A DNA stretch of 54,787 bases from Saprospiraceae bacterium. Lineage in GTDB: Bacteria > Bacteroidota > Bacteroidia > Chitinophagales > Saprospiraceae. Below are positions 45,172 through 53,763 of this stretch, in pieces. Each line of letters opens with the position of its first letter. The first letter of the stretch is position 1. The DNA is taken from assembly GCA_026986005.1 (NCBI GenBank), contig JALSPK010000042.1, positions 1-54,787 on the forward strand, read 5' to 3'. Under the pieces are notes generated by a model that was not told where the DNA came from, made no database searches, and saw only the letters and a program-made list of their open reading frames with translations. A program made the position numbers and the translations under genes.

Positions 45172-45672
45172 ATGATAATTTCATGTATTGTTGCTAAAGC
45201 AAAAAATAATGTAATCGGACTCAACAACAAAATGCCGTGGCATATCTCCGAAGATTTAAAATACTTCAAGAGAATAACTTCCGGACATAGCATAATATTG
45301 GGAAGAAAAAACTTTGAATCAATAGGTAAAGCTCTACCCAATCGTACCAATATAATAATCACGAGAGATAAGGCATATAAATGCCCGGGATGCATCATAG
45401 CAAACTCTATTGAAAGAGCTTTAAAAATAGCGTATGACCAAGGAGATACAGAAGTGTTTATAATCGGAGGAGGTCAAATCTACGCACAAACACAGGAGTA
45501 TTGGGACAAATTATACGTAACGGAAATTGAGGAATCATTTGAAGGGGATGTGTTTTTTCCCATTTTGAATATCAAGGAGTGGAAAATGATTGCACAAGAT
45601 TGTCATGCCAAATCAGATATTAATAAATACAATTATTGTTTTAATGTTTATGAAAGAAACCATCCAAGATGA
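45172..45672 (+). CDS. folA: Dihydrofolate reductase
   Basis: 166 residues, normal chromosomal length. It reduces dihydrofolate with NADPH. Motifs: VAKAKNNVIGLNNKMPWHIS with Trp near the substrate, EDLKYFKRITSGHSIILGRK, NFESIGKALPNRTNIIITRD, and the NADPH loop VFIIGGGQIYAQ. The Asp or Glu that binds the pteridine is the Glu in the segment HISEDLKYF. There is no sign that it is a mobile trimethoprim-resistance allele; its base use fits the neighbours. Its stop overlaps the next start (ATGA), so DUF2851 is translated with it. Confidence 0.95.
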   Translation: MIISCIVAKAKNNVIGLNNKMPWHISEDLKYFKRITSGHSIILGRKNFESIGKALPNRTNIIITRDKAYKCPGCIIANSIERALKIAYDQGDTEVFIIGGGQIYAQTQEYWDKLYVTEIEESFEGDVFFPILNIKEWKMIAQDCHAKSDINKYNYCFNVYERNHPR

Positions 45673-46946
45673 TTAAAGAAGACTTTTTGCATTACATATG
45701 GAAACTAAAGAAATTTGATTTATCAAACCTAAAAACATCTGATAAAACAAGTATTTCTATAATTGATTTTGGTGTTCACAACAAAGATAGTGGACCTGAC
45801 TTTTTCAACGCTAAAGTAAAAATTGAAGGAACTATATGGGTTGGAAATATTGAAATGCATGTAAAATCGTCAGATTGGATAAAACACAATCATCAGTTTG
45901 ATAAAGCATATAACAATGTGATTTTGCATGTTGTATACGAAGATGACTTGAATATCAAAACTGAATCCGGAATAACAATACCAACATTGGTTTTAAAGAA
46001 CAGAATATATAAAAATGATTTAAAAAACTATAAGCTTCTACGGTTTAATAAGGATTGGATTTCGTGTGAAAAGCTTTTTGATAGTTCCTCTATATTTTCT
46101 AGAACAAGTGCTTCTGAAAAAGCTTTGACAGACAGATTGTTAAGCAAATCTGAAAAACTGAAAGATATCCTTTCCAATAAAGGTATGGATTGGGATAGTG
46201 CTTTTATCGTATTTCTAGCCAGATACTTCGGTCTAAAAGTTAATGCAGATGCCTTTGAAATGCTGGCACACTCATTGGATTATAAAATACTTCTTAAGGA
46301 AAAGGATCAACTTATAAAGCTAGAAGCATTACTTTTTGGTCAATCAGGACTCTTGCATAGAGATTTTAAAGATGAATACCCAAATATTTTAAAGGAAGAA
46401 TATTCACATCTTAGAAAAAAATATAAGCTTAACCCTATTCCTGTTTCAATCTGGAAATTTTCAAAACTAAGACCGGCAAATTTTCCAACTATACGAATAG
46501 CACAACTAGCAAAGCTATTATACAAAAATAAAAGATTTTTTAGTGAAATAATCAATAGCAATAAAATTGATGAAATAAAAAATATATTCGATGTCAAACT
46601 ATCAGATTATTGGATAAACCATTATCTATTTGATGAAACATCAAAAATAAGAAATAAAACTTTGGGAAAATCAGCTATTAATATCATATTGATAAACACA
46701 ATCGTCCCTGCTTTATTTCTATATGGATTGCTTGAAAACAATGAAGGATTCAAGCGAAAAGCAATTGATTTCCTATTAAAAATACCACCTGAAAACAATT
46801 CTGTTATAAACAAATGGAAAGATTTGGGGTTTAGTGTTAGTTCGGCTTTCGATACTCAAGCTCTGTTGGAGTTAAAACAAAATTATTGTAATAATTATAA
46901 ATGCTTGGATTGTCCAATAGGTAATGACTTGATGAAAATAATATGA
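45669..46946 (+). CDS. DUF2851 family protein
   Basis: 425 residues. The N-terminal half has the family hallmarks SIIDFGVHNKDSGPDFFNAK and TIWVGNIEMHVKSSDWIKH, followed by YNNVILHVVYEDD. These look nuclease-fold-like (conserved Asp/Glu and His), but no activity is known. The C-terminal half is helical with a Cys-rich end (YCNNYKCLDCPIGNDLM) of three Cys that might bind metal. No signal or membrane segment. Found as a conserved gene in Bacteroidota. ATGA overlap with folA and an 11-base gap to lpxK mark a three-gene operon whose logic is not apparent. Confidence 0.8.
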   Translation: MIKEDFLHYIWKLKKFDLSNLKTSDKTSISIIDFGVHNKDSGPDFFNAKVKIEGTIWVGNIEMHVKSSDWIKHNHQFDKAYNNVILHVVYEDDLNIKTESGITIPTLVLKNRIYKNDLKNYKLLRFNKDWISCEKLFDSSSIFSRTSASEKALTDRLLSKSEKLKDILSNKGMDWDSAFIVFLARYFGLKVNADAFEMLAHSLDYKILLKEKDQLIKLEALLFGQSGLLHRDFKDEYPNILKEEYSHLRKKYKLNPIPVSIWKFSKLRPANFPTIRIAQLAKLLYKNKRFFSEIINSNKIDEIKNIFDVKLSDYWINHYLFDETSKIRNKTLGKSAINIILINTIVPALFLYGLLENNEGFKRKAIDFLLKIPPENNSVINKWKDLGFSVSSAFDTQALLELKQNYCNNYKCLDCPIGNDLMKII

Positions 46947-46956
46947 TTTTATATAA

Positions 46957-48030
46957 ATGCTCATGGTAAGAAATATAATTTTAAAATTATTGTTTTTCCC
47001 TTTTTCATTAATATACGGTATTTTATCTTATATATATGGTCTATTGTATGACACAGGAGTTTTGGCTTCAATAAAATTCACTATTCCGACTATCAATATC
47101 GGAAACTTGACAGTAGGAGGAACAGGAAAGACTCCTCATACAGAATATTTAATAAATTCTTTACAACCCTACATCAAATTGGCTGTTTTGAGCAGAGGAT
47201 ATAAACGAAACACTTCGGGTTTCATGGAAGTTCTTAATAATCACATGGTGAAAAATGTGGGTGACGAGCCCCTACTTTTCAAAAGAAAATACCCAAACCT
47301 CAGTATTTTTGTAGCTGAAAACAGAGTAGATGGCATCTCCCAAATCTTGATGAAGGACTCAGCCATACAGACCGTATTGCTCGATGATGCATATCAGCAC
47401 AGAGCCATCAATCCCTATATAAATATCCTTTTGACCGAATATAATTTCCCGTTTTTTAAAGATTTTTTCTTGCCTTCGGGCAGATTAAGAGAATGGCGGT
47501 CTGCCTACAAAAGAGCAAATATCATTATTGCAAGCAAATGCCCTGAAGATCTTACTCATCAAGATAAAGAAAATTTTATTAAAAAACTAAACCCTACAAT
47601 TAAACAAAAAGTGTTTTTTAGCTATTATAAATACTTTGAACCTTATTTTATCTACAACCCTAACACTAAGATAACTCTCAATACGGATTTGTCCGTTTTG
47701 TTGATTAGTGCTTTGGCTTCCACATCATATCTGCATAGCTATCTCGAAGAAAGGATTGATGATTTACATTCCTTGGAATTTACAGACCACCACGAATTTA
47801 CTTTTGATGAAATGGAGCATTTTAAAAAAGTATTTCTAAATCTGGATAACAAAAATAAAATAATTCTCACTACAGAGAAAGACGCAATGAGGTTAAATGA
47901 CCATCGTGAATTCATTTTAACAAACAACCTGCCTGTATTTGTGCTACCTGTTTCAGTAAATTTTCTTTTTAATCAAAAAGAAGAATTTGACCTGCTTATA
48001 AAACAATATCTTTTGGATTTCAAATCTTAA
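46957..48030 (+). CDS. lpxK: Tetraacyldisaccharide 4'-kinase
   Basis: 357 residues. It phosphorylates the 4' position of lipid A disaccharide at the inner membrane face. One N-terminal membrane helix (IILKLLFFPFSLIYGILSYI), then the P-loop TVGGTGKTPHTEYLI and the characteristic LSRGYKRNTSGF, VGDEPLLF, LDDAYQHRAINPYINILL and LLPSGRLREW-like segment (FLPSGRLREWRSAYKRANI). The C-terminal part has FTDHHEFTFDEME and ILTTEKDAMRL. Two Met are close to the start (46957 and 46963); either fits. The stop overlaps the convergent GlsB-like gene by four bases. Confidence 0.95.
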   Translation: MLMVRNIILKLLFFPFSLIYGILSYIYGLLYDTGVLASIKFTIPTINIGNLTVGGTGKTPHTEYLINSLQPYIKLAVLSRGYKRNTSGFMEVLNNHMVKNVGDEPLLFKRKYPNLSIFVAENRVDGISQILMKDSAIQTVLLDDAYQHRAINPYINILLTEYNFPFFKDFFLPSGRLREWRSAYKRANIIIASKCPEDLTHQDKENFIKKLNPTIKQKVFFSYYKYFEPYFIYNPNTKITLNTDLSVLLISALASTSYLHSYLEERIDDLHSLEFTDHHEFTFDEMEHFKKVFLNLDNKNKIILTTEKDAMRLNDHREFILTNNLPVFVLPVSVNFLFNQKEEFDLLIKQYLLDFKS

Positions 48031-48320
48031 GCAATCATTTTTCTTAATTTATACCCGACTACCACTCCTACGATTCCACCTAGAAATGACACTAAAATAT
48101 TGCAGACGAATAAAGGCATATTTACTGTACCATCTCCAACAATTGACATAGGATCAAAGCCTAATCTACCAATGGATTTTATAAAAAAGATACTGCCAAA
48201 TACTCCTGCCAGAACATTGCCAATCAGTCCATTGGATCTGTGTTTAAAAACAGCACCGGCAAACACTCCTCCGAATATCCCAATACAAACGCTGATAAGT
48301 GAAATTAATGTTGCTGTCAA
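48027..48320 (-). CDS. GlsB/YeaQ/YmgE-like small membrane protein
   Basis: 97 residues with three Gly-rich membrane helices (ISVCIGIFGGVFAGAVFKH, IGNVLAGVFGSIFFIKSIG, LFVCNILVSFLGGIVGVVVG) and a basic end (YKLRKMIA). The spacing, the Gly pattern and FKHRSNGLIGNVLAG match the transglycosylase-associated/GlsB family, which is often stress-induced but has no settled function. It is divergent in sequence from the dead copy at 33918. It lies 12 bases downstream of cydB and could be the last gene of the cydAB message. Confidence 0.65.
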   Translation of the reverse strand: MTATLISLISVCIGIFGGVFAGAVFKHRSNGLIGNVLAGVFGSIFFIKSIGRLGFDPMSIVGDGTVNMPLFVCNILVSFLGGIVGVVVGYKLRKMIA

Positions 48321-48332
48321 ATTAAATATATT

Positions 48333-49406
48333 TTAATGACCATAATCCATTTTGTCTATTTTGCCACCCATCAGCCTCTTTTGAACTATCATATAAACAA
48401 ATAATAAAACAAATCCCAGTATTCCCCAATTTAAAGCAACCGACAAACCATACTCAGTACTAGATGTATTGTAAATAGTAAGCGATTCGTTCACATCATT
48501 GGTCGATGGCAATATCACAGGATAAATCGCAGCTAAGGACGAAGTTATTCCTCCAATTATTATTGCCGTTGACAAAATAAAGCCATGTATTTCCTTTTTC
48601 AAGGACTTAATGAAAAACAAGCCTGCAATACCTGCAAAATAAATAATGGGAAAAATAATCAAATAGGGCTTATCTATAAAATTAGTAAAAGAATTTGGAT
48701 TTATTGTATACCAAATATACAAAGAAATCATCGTCAATATCAGCAATATAATATTCAAATTTAAAATTATTGTTTTTAACTTCTCGTTGATTGAAGAACG
48801 TGTTTTTAACACTACCCAATTGGCTCCATGTATCGTAAGAGTCACTACTGTTATAACACCGATAACAATGGTAAACCAATCTATTACACCGGGTGTTTCA
48901 CTCAAGGGGCTGAAACTACTATCCCACAATGGTAAAAAGAAAAAATGTTTTTCATACAAAGCTGTCCCATTCTCAATACCACCCAGATTGACCCCTCTCA
49001 TAATGTTTCCAAGTGCAATCCCAAAGAATAATGCTAATAACAAACTAGATACTCCAAATGACTTATCCCAAATATCTTTCCACATTTGATACTTAAATTG
49101 TCCTCGCAGTTCCAAACCGATAGCTCTAAACATAACCAACCACAACACAATAATCAATGGGAGATAAAATCCACTAAATACCGATGCATAAAAGGTGGGA
49201 AAAGCCATAAACAACATACCTCCCCCCGCTACTAACCATACTTCATTTGAATCCCAAAAAAGTCCGGCAGATTTTGAAATCACTTCCTTGTCTTTTTCTG
49301 TTTTAGCAAAAAACAAATGTACAATTCCAGCTCCAAAATCATAGCCATCCAAAACAAAGAATACAGCTAAAACAATCGCTATAATTATATACCAAAATAT
49401 TTCCAT
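48333..49406 (-). CDS. cydB: Cytochrome bd quinol oxidase subunit II
   Basis: 357 residues, about nine membrane helices. Typical opening FWYIIIAIVLAVFFVLDGYDFGAGI, then LFWDSNEVWLVAGGGMLFMAFP, MFRAIGLELRGQFKY and a C-terminal helix with VALNWGILGFVLLFVYMIV. CydB packs against CydA and supports the haem site of the oxygen-reducing complex in the inner membrane. Three bases separate the cydA stop from its start, so the subunits are made together. No cydX or cydC/D is seen in the window. Confidence 0.95.
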   Translation of the reverse strand: MEIFWYIIIAIVLAVFFVLDGYDFGAGIVHLFFAKTEKDKEVISKSAGLFWDSNEVWLVAGGGMLFMAFPTFYASVFSGFYLPLIIVLWLVMFRAIGLELRGQFKYQMWKDIWDKSFGVSSLLLALFFGIALGNIMRGVNLGGIENGTALYEKHFFFLPLWDSSFSPLSETPGVIDWFTIVIGVITVVTLTIHGANWVVLKTRSSINEKLKTIILNLNIILLILTMISLYIWYTINPNSFTNFIDKPYLIIFPIIYFAGIAGLFFIKSLKKEIHGFILSTAIIIGGITSSLAAIYPVILPSTNDVNESLTIYNTSSTEYGLSVALNWGILGFVLLFVYMIVQKRLMGGKIDKMDYGH

Positions 49407-49409
49407 AAT

Positions 49410-50741
49410 TTAATGTTTTAAAGATCTAGGTCCATAATAGATAACCTTACCAATCAACAATAAAAATAATACCCCCAACAACAAATAAATTCCGACAAAA
49501 CCAAGTAAAGTAAATAAAGTATTACCTGAAGAAACGGTAGGCGAAATTCCTTCTGAAGTCTTCAATAACCCATATACAAGATAAGGCTGCCTACCCAACT
49601 CTGCTACATACCACCCGGTAAGATTAGCAATATATGGAAATGGAACCAAAAACATTATAACCCATAGCAAGGGTCTAAAGCTAAATAGTCTTTTTCTCCA
49701 AAGAAAAATTAATGCCAAACCAAATATGCCGATAAATATCGTGCCCAATCCTACCATAATATGATAAGAATAATACAGACCTGGAACATTTGTAGGTAAT
49801 TGCTTCGGATTAAATTGATCCATACCGGGGATCTGTTTTGACCAATCTTGATATGTCAGAAAACTTAAAACATTGGGGACAGCTATTTTATTATCCAATT
49901 TTTTTTCTACCATATTTGGCTGTCCTATCAATACAATTTCAGCTCCAGCCTTCTCCGTTTCAAAAATGCCTTCCATCGCAGCAAAAGAAGCCGGTTGATA
50001 CTTTGCTACATTTTTTGCATTCCAATCTCCGGTAGGCATAGCAAGTAATACACTAGCTACGAATCCAACAACCAAACCGGTCTTTAAAAACAATTTTCCA
50101 TGTTCCTCGTTTTTATTCCTAAGTAAATAAAACGCGCCTATGCTAGCGACAACAAACGAAGATGTTACTATCGAGGCAACCTGATTGTGCAAAAAAGCAG
50201 GAATCAACCATGGATTACTAAATAATGCTGAAAAATGCTCTAAAACATATTTGCCATTTTCTACTATTTCATACCCAACGGGGTTTTGCATCCAAGCGTT
50301 GGTAGCCAAAATAAAATACCCACTAGCCCATGAGCCTAAAAATACTAGAAAACCTGTCAGAAAATGTAGCTTTTGTCCCATTAACTTCTCCCCAAATAGA
50401 AATAAAACCAAGAATGAGGACTCTAGAAAAAAGGAGAACATTCCTTCCATCGCCAAAGTTTGACCGATTATATTGCCTGTCAATTCTGAGAATTTAGCCC
50501 AATTGGTTCCAAACTGAAATTCCATTGGTATACCCGTGATAACTCCCATCGTGAAATTAATAGCAAATATCTTCATGAAAAATTTGGCCGCATCATTGTA
50601 TTTATCAACTTTTGAAGCCAAATACCTCCACTTAAAATAAACTATCAATAGCGATAAACCCATCGTAAGTTGAGGAAATATATAATGAAAAGTGATAGTA
50701 AATGCAAACTGCAACCTATCGTAAAGTATCATGTCTTCCAT
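49410..50741 (-). CDS. cydA: Cytochrome bd quinol oxidase subunit I (short Q-loop)
   Basis: 443 residues. It oxidises quinol and reduces O2 with high affinity. His ligand regions are seen near the start (FTITFHYIFPQLTMG) and in PWLIPAFLHNQVASIVTS; LTGWYVAELGRQPYLVYG is the conserved segment near the third haem ligand; TGDWNAKNVAKYQPASFAAMEG lies before the quinol loop. The loop between helices 6 and 7 is short, so it belongs to the short Q-loop group and not to the E. coli long form. First gene of the cydAB operon. The 420-base gap upstream holds the 116-bp repeat relic but no clear promoter. Confidence 0.95.
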   Translation of the reverse strand: MEDMILYDRLQFAFTITFHYIFPQLTMGLSLLIVYFKWRYLASKVDKYNDAAKFFMKIFAINFTMGVITGIPMEFQFGTNWAKFSELTGNIIGQTLAMEGMFSFFLESSFLVLFLFGEKLMGQKLHFLTGFLVFLGSWASGYFILATNAWMQNPVGYEIVENGKYVLEHFSALFSNPWLIPAFLHNQVASIVTSSFVVASIGAFYLLRNKNEEHGKLFLKTGLVVGFVASVLLAMPTGDWNAKNVAKYQPASFAAMEGIFETEKAGAEIVLIGQPNMVEKKLDNKIAVPNVLSFLTYQDWSKQIPGMDQFNPKQLPTNVPGLYYSYHIMVGLGTIFIGIFGLALIFLWRKRLFSFRPLLWVIMFLVPFPYIANLTGWYVAELGRQPYLVYGLLKTSEGISPTVSSGNTLFTLLGFVGIYLLLGVLFLLLIGKVIYYGPRSLKH

Positions 50742-50896
50742 ATCTTTAAATTGAATATATCAAGGCGTCTCCCAAAAGCATAAAATAATGCTCGTTAGAA
50801 AACACTAAATAAGTATTAAAGTACGCATAAAACAAGGAGAAACCTGCATTGTTCTAACAAAATATAGTCTAATTTTAATTTAGATACAATTATAAA

Positions 50897-51012
50897 TAGT
50901 GTCTGTCTTTAAAGTGCTTGATTTTTTAAAAATAAAGATTTTTGATGAGATTTTTATTATTCCTATACGAAGTGATGCCCATGTATCAGCAAGTTGAGGA
51001 AAGTAAAAATAT
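50897..51012 (+). repeat. Terminal-repeat relic, copy 5 (116 bp)
   Basis: Starts TAGTGTCTGTCTTTAAAGTG and aligns without gaps to the 30965-31080 copy (93 of 116 identical by my count). It lies between cydA and the multihaem cytochrome gene. No transposase accompanies it. Confidence 0.7.
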
Positions 51013-51028
51013 CGCAAAAAGATTATTT

Positions 51029-51196
51029 TTAAACAATAGTTAAATCTTTTGTTTGTATTGGGTTAGTTGTTCTGAATATAGAAATTGATTTATTTTTTAA
51101 ACCCATCCCCTTAGGGATATTCCCAATTCTGATTCCGCCTCCAAATCTTATATTGAGGACGGTATTATATTTTATTGAGATAGATGCATTTTGATG
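51029..51196 (-). other. Short open stretch, possible gene remnant
   Basis: A minus-strand frame of about 55 codons starts inside the last codons of the multihaem cytochrome gene in another frame and ends at 51029. It reads SISIKYNTVLNIRFGGGIRI and then GNIPKGMGLKNKSIS. It has no credible start and matches no family known to me; it may be the tail of a lost gene. Apart from it and the repeat copy, the 50742-51164 gap shows nothing. Confidence 0.2.
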
Positions 51197-52952
51197 CTAA
51201 AATACTATATTCTCCACTTATCATTTTTTTCCTGAAGATTTTGTTATCCGGATGACAAATCAGACAAGAGCCTACCTTTAGTATTTTCTTTCTATCCTCA
51301 AGACTTAGAGGATAAAATCCCTGATGTGCCGAATACTTAATTGTATCTTCATTAGACTTCGAAAATCCTATCCATGCATCTAGTGGTAGTTTATCTTGTG
51401 AAGATAAGGCATATAGTGATTCAAATGTCCAAATTTTAGATCTCATATCAAATCTCAATTTACCTTTACCATATCCCAAAGCTTCAGAATTATTGTGACA
51501 CGATTCACAAGATCGTGGCTCTGAAGTCGTAGTATGAGCTGATATTGGTGCAAAAAGTCTTAAAAACGTATAGTCGTGACCAAGTTTATTTCCTTTAAAA
51601 TCTGATTTATCCAATGTCATTATCATTCCCGGAATTGCAGGTTTTATTGTTTTATTACCATTTTTGAAGTACTCGCCCATCACCGGCAATGTTTTATTGA
51701 ATTCTCCAATTTCCTCATACCACTTACCCCTTTCTTTTTTACCCTTGATCTTCACTTCGTTATCATATTCCATATGACAACCTATGCAACTTGTTACCCA
51801 AGATGTGTGACACATACCACAATCCAAACTTTGGTGAACTTTATCTTTTTGACATCTTTCTTTTGCAGAATTCAAATAAAATAGTTTTTGATTCAATTTA
51901 CTTATTAAAAAGGCCTTCTCTTCTTTCTCAAAACCCGTATTTACCAATGCGATGTTATCCTTTTCAGTTGCAATGAATTTAGTTGTCGGATATTTATATT
52001 TTCGCAAGACATAATCCAATGCTGCAATATTTCCTATATTTTTTTTATCAACTTTATTGTACTCTTCTGTAATGTGACAATCAATACATTGTATTTTTAC
52101 TGCTTGCTCTTGGTGTTTATGCACTCTCCCATCTCCCATTACATCTATAGAACTGTGACAATCAATACAAAGAAGCCCTGCCTTGTGATGAACATCTTCT
52201 TCAGCCAATGCAAAAATCCTACCATCCATCAAAACTCGATATTTGCTGCTATCGATTATTTCTTCATTTTCGTGTATAGTTTCATACCATCCTTCATAAT
52301 TTGTGGATATTCTACTAGATCGGCTATGACAACCAAAACACTTATTATTGTCAATATTTAGATTTATAGCAGGATGATATTTATCATTAATATTAGGTTG
52401 TTTACCTTTTTTATAATTCAAATGACATGCAAGACACCCTCCTCCTCTGGACATTTCTGTTGTAGCTCCATAATGCCCCTTTTCATACCCCAAATGGCAT
52501 TTGAAGCAAAGGTTTTTAAGATGTTTTGCCGCTGCTGTACTATGGATACTATCAATATGAAATACAATATCTGTATGAATCACCTCATCAAATATATATT
52601 TATCAATACTAACAATACCACTATTCGTTGACATTAGTGAATTGTTTATTCTTGATAATTCACTATGGTGACAATCAGTCGTAGAGCAAGTTTTTGAAGC
52701 ATTGCTTAAATTGCCTGGAATCTTGATTATTCCTTCATGAGCCGTTTCCTTTTCACCTGAATTGATATTTCCCAAATGGCAGGAACTACAACCTATTGCT
52801 TGAGGATTGTGCAAATCACTAAAACCTACAAGGTCAAAGTGACATTCCAAGCAAGATTCTTGTTTTATATTTGTTACTATTTTGTTATCAGATATTTCAT
52901 GACATGAAAGGAAGACTAATAACAAAGCAAAAGCTAAAAATATTTTAATCAT
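51165..52952 (-). CDS. Dodecahaem c-type cytochrome lipoprotein
   Basis: About 595 residues from the preferred ATG 52952 (a Met 11 codons earlier, 52985, is also in frame). MIKIFLAFALLLVFLSC is a lipoprotein signal, so the protein is membrane-anchored in the periplasm or outer membrane. Counting from the longer form it has eleven CxxCH motifs (residues 45, 66, 160, 184, 216, 273, 300, 389, 400, 493, 574) and one CX4CH (100-106, CSTTDCH), giving up to twelve haems. Many extra His residues can serve as distal ligands. It should carry electrons to or from a periplasmic partner. It is the last gene of a minus-strand group led by an NrfD-like quinone protein and two rhodanese-fold proteins. No catalytic domain for nitrite or tetrathionate is evident. 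Confidence 0.85.
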   Translation of the reverse strand: MIKIFLAFALLLVFLSCHEISDNKIVTNIKQESCLECHFDLVGFSDLHNPQAIGCSSCHLGNINSGEKETAHEGIIKIPGNLSNASKTCSTTDCHHSELSRINNSLMSTNSGIVSIDKYIFDEVIHTDIVFHIDSIHSTAAAKHLKNLCFKCHLGYEKGHYGATTEMSRGGGCLACHLNYKKGKQPNINDKYHPAINLNIDNNKCFGCHSRSSRISTNYEGWYETIHENEEIIDSSKYRVLMDGRIFALAEEDVHHKAGLLCIDCHSSIDVMGDGRVHKHQEQAVKIQCIDCHITEEYNKVDKKNIGNIAALDYVLRKYKYPTTKFIATEKDNIALVNTGFEKEEKAFLISKLNQKLFYLNSAKERCQKDKVHQSLDCGMCHTSWVTSCIGCHMEYDNEVKIKGKKERGKWYEEIGEFNKTLPVMGEYFKNGNKTIKPAIPGMIMTLDKSDFKGNKLGHDYTFLRLFAPISAHTTTSEPRSCESCHNNSEALGYGKGKLRFDMRSKIWTFESLYALSSQDKLPLDAWIGFSKSNEDTIKYSAHQGFYPLSLEDRKKILKVGSCLICHPDNKIFRKKMISGEYSILASKCIYLNKI

Positions 52953-53009
52953 CAATTTGTATATTTTAATCTCGGTATTCAACATATAAATATACTATTC
53001 TTTTTCGAT

Positions 53010-53735
53010 TTAACACCCCTCATCATCATCTTCTTCTTTTTCTATTTCCTTAATTGGGCTCTGTGCTTGTTTTCGCTTGAAAATCACTTCCTTTTTTTTG
53101 TTTATCTTTAAATTATTCTTTTTTGATTTAATTGCATTTATTTTCACCTTTTCCTCTTCTTTTGATATTTTGTCATACTTTATCTTTTCATTCTTAATCA
53201 ATTCTGCAAAATCTAGCGCTGCTGTTTCACTTCCCATTTCCAATTCCCCCATTTCAGAAACAGCTTTGAGGTTATTGTTTTCAAAAAAACTATATCCGCT
53301 TTCCATCAAAACAATATTTTCAATCCCTATTTGCTTCAAGATCATAAATGGAGCATTGGCTTCAACCACATCATCACCATACAGTATTGCCTGCTTTCCT
53401 AATTCTTCTAAAGAATGAAAATAATTAATATTTTCCTTATTCAAAATATCTGCTTTATATATATTTTTTGCATTTGGCAAGTGCCCTTTTAAATACTTAT
53501 ATTGATTTCTTATATCAATAAATACCACCGAAGGATCATTCTTCATTGCTTGTTTTGCTACTTTAATTGGTGATATCTTGTTATATTCATCTAGTACATC
53601 TTTAAGCACCTTATCTGGTTCTGATGTAAATGGCACAATATTCCTAGTGTCTTTAGTCACATAAAAAATTGCAGCTACAAACAATAAAAGCAACAAAGCT
53701 ATCACAATTGCAAACGATTTATTTGATGTTCCCAT
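53010..53735 (-). CDS. Membrane-anchored rhodanese-fold protein without catalytic Cys (second paralogue)
   Basis: 241 residues. Membrane anchor at about 8-27 (FAIVIALLLLLFVAAIFYV). A rhodanese domain covers about 55-160: VVFIDIRNQYKYLKGHLPNA is the CH2A-like segment, then AILYGDDVVEANAPFMILKQ where active rhodaneses have Cys, and NIVLMESGYSFF. The active-site Cys is replaced by Gly in LYGDD, so sulfur transfer by the usual persulfide is not possible. After it comes a basic, Lys-rich region and then an acidic tail ending EEDDDEGC, with Cys as the very last residue. Same build as the neighbour at 53764. It is likely a periplasmic binding or scaffold protein for the adjacent redox proteins. Confidence 0.75.
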   Translation of the reverse strand: MGTSNKSFAIVIALLLLLFVAAIFYVTKDTRNIVPFTSEPDKVLKDVLDEYNKISPIKVAKQAMKNDPSVVFIDIRNQYKYLKGHLPNAKNIYKADILNKENINYFHSLEELGKQAILYGDDVVEANAPFMILKQIGIENIVLMESGYSFFENNNLKAVSEMGELEMGSETAALDFAELIKNEKIKYDKISKEEEKVKINAIKSKKNNLKINKKKEVIFKRKQAQSPIKEIEKEEDDDEGC

Positions 53736-53763
53736 TTTTTTTATTTTTTATTTTCTTTTCACT

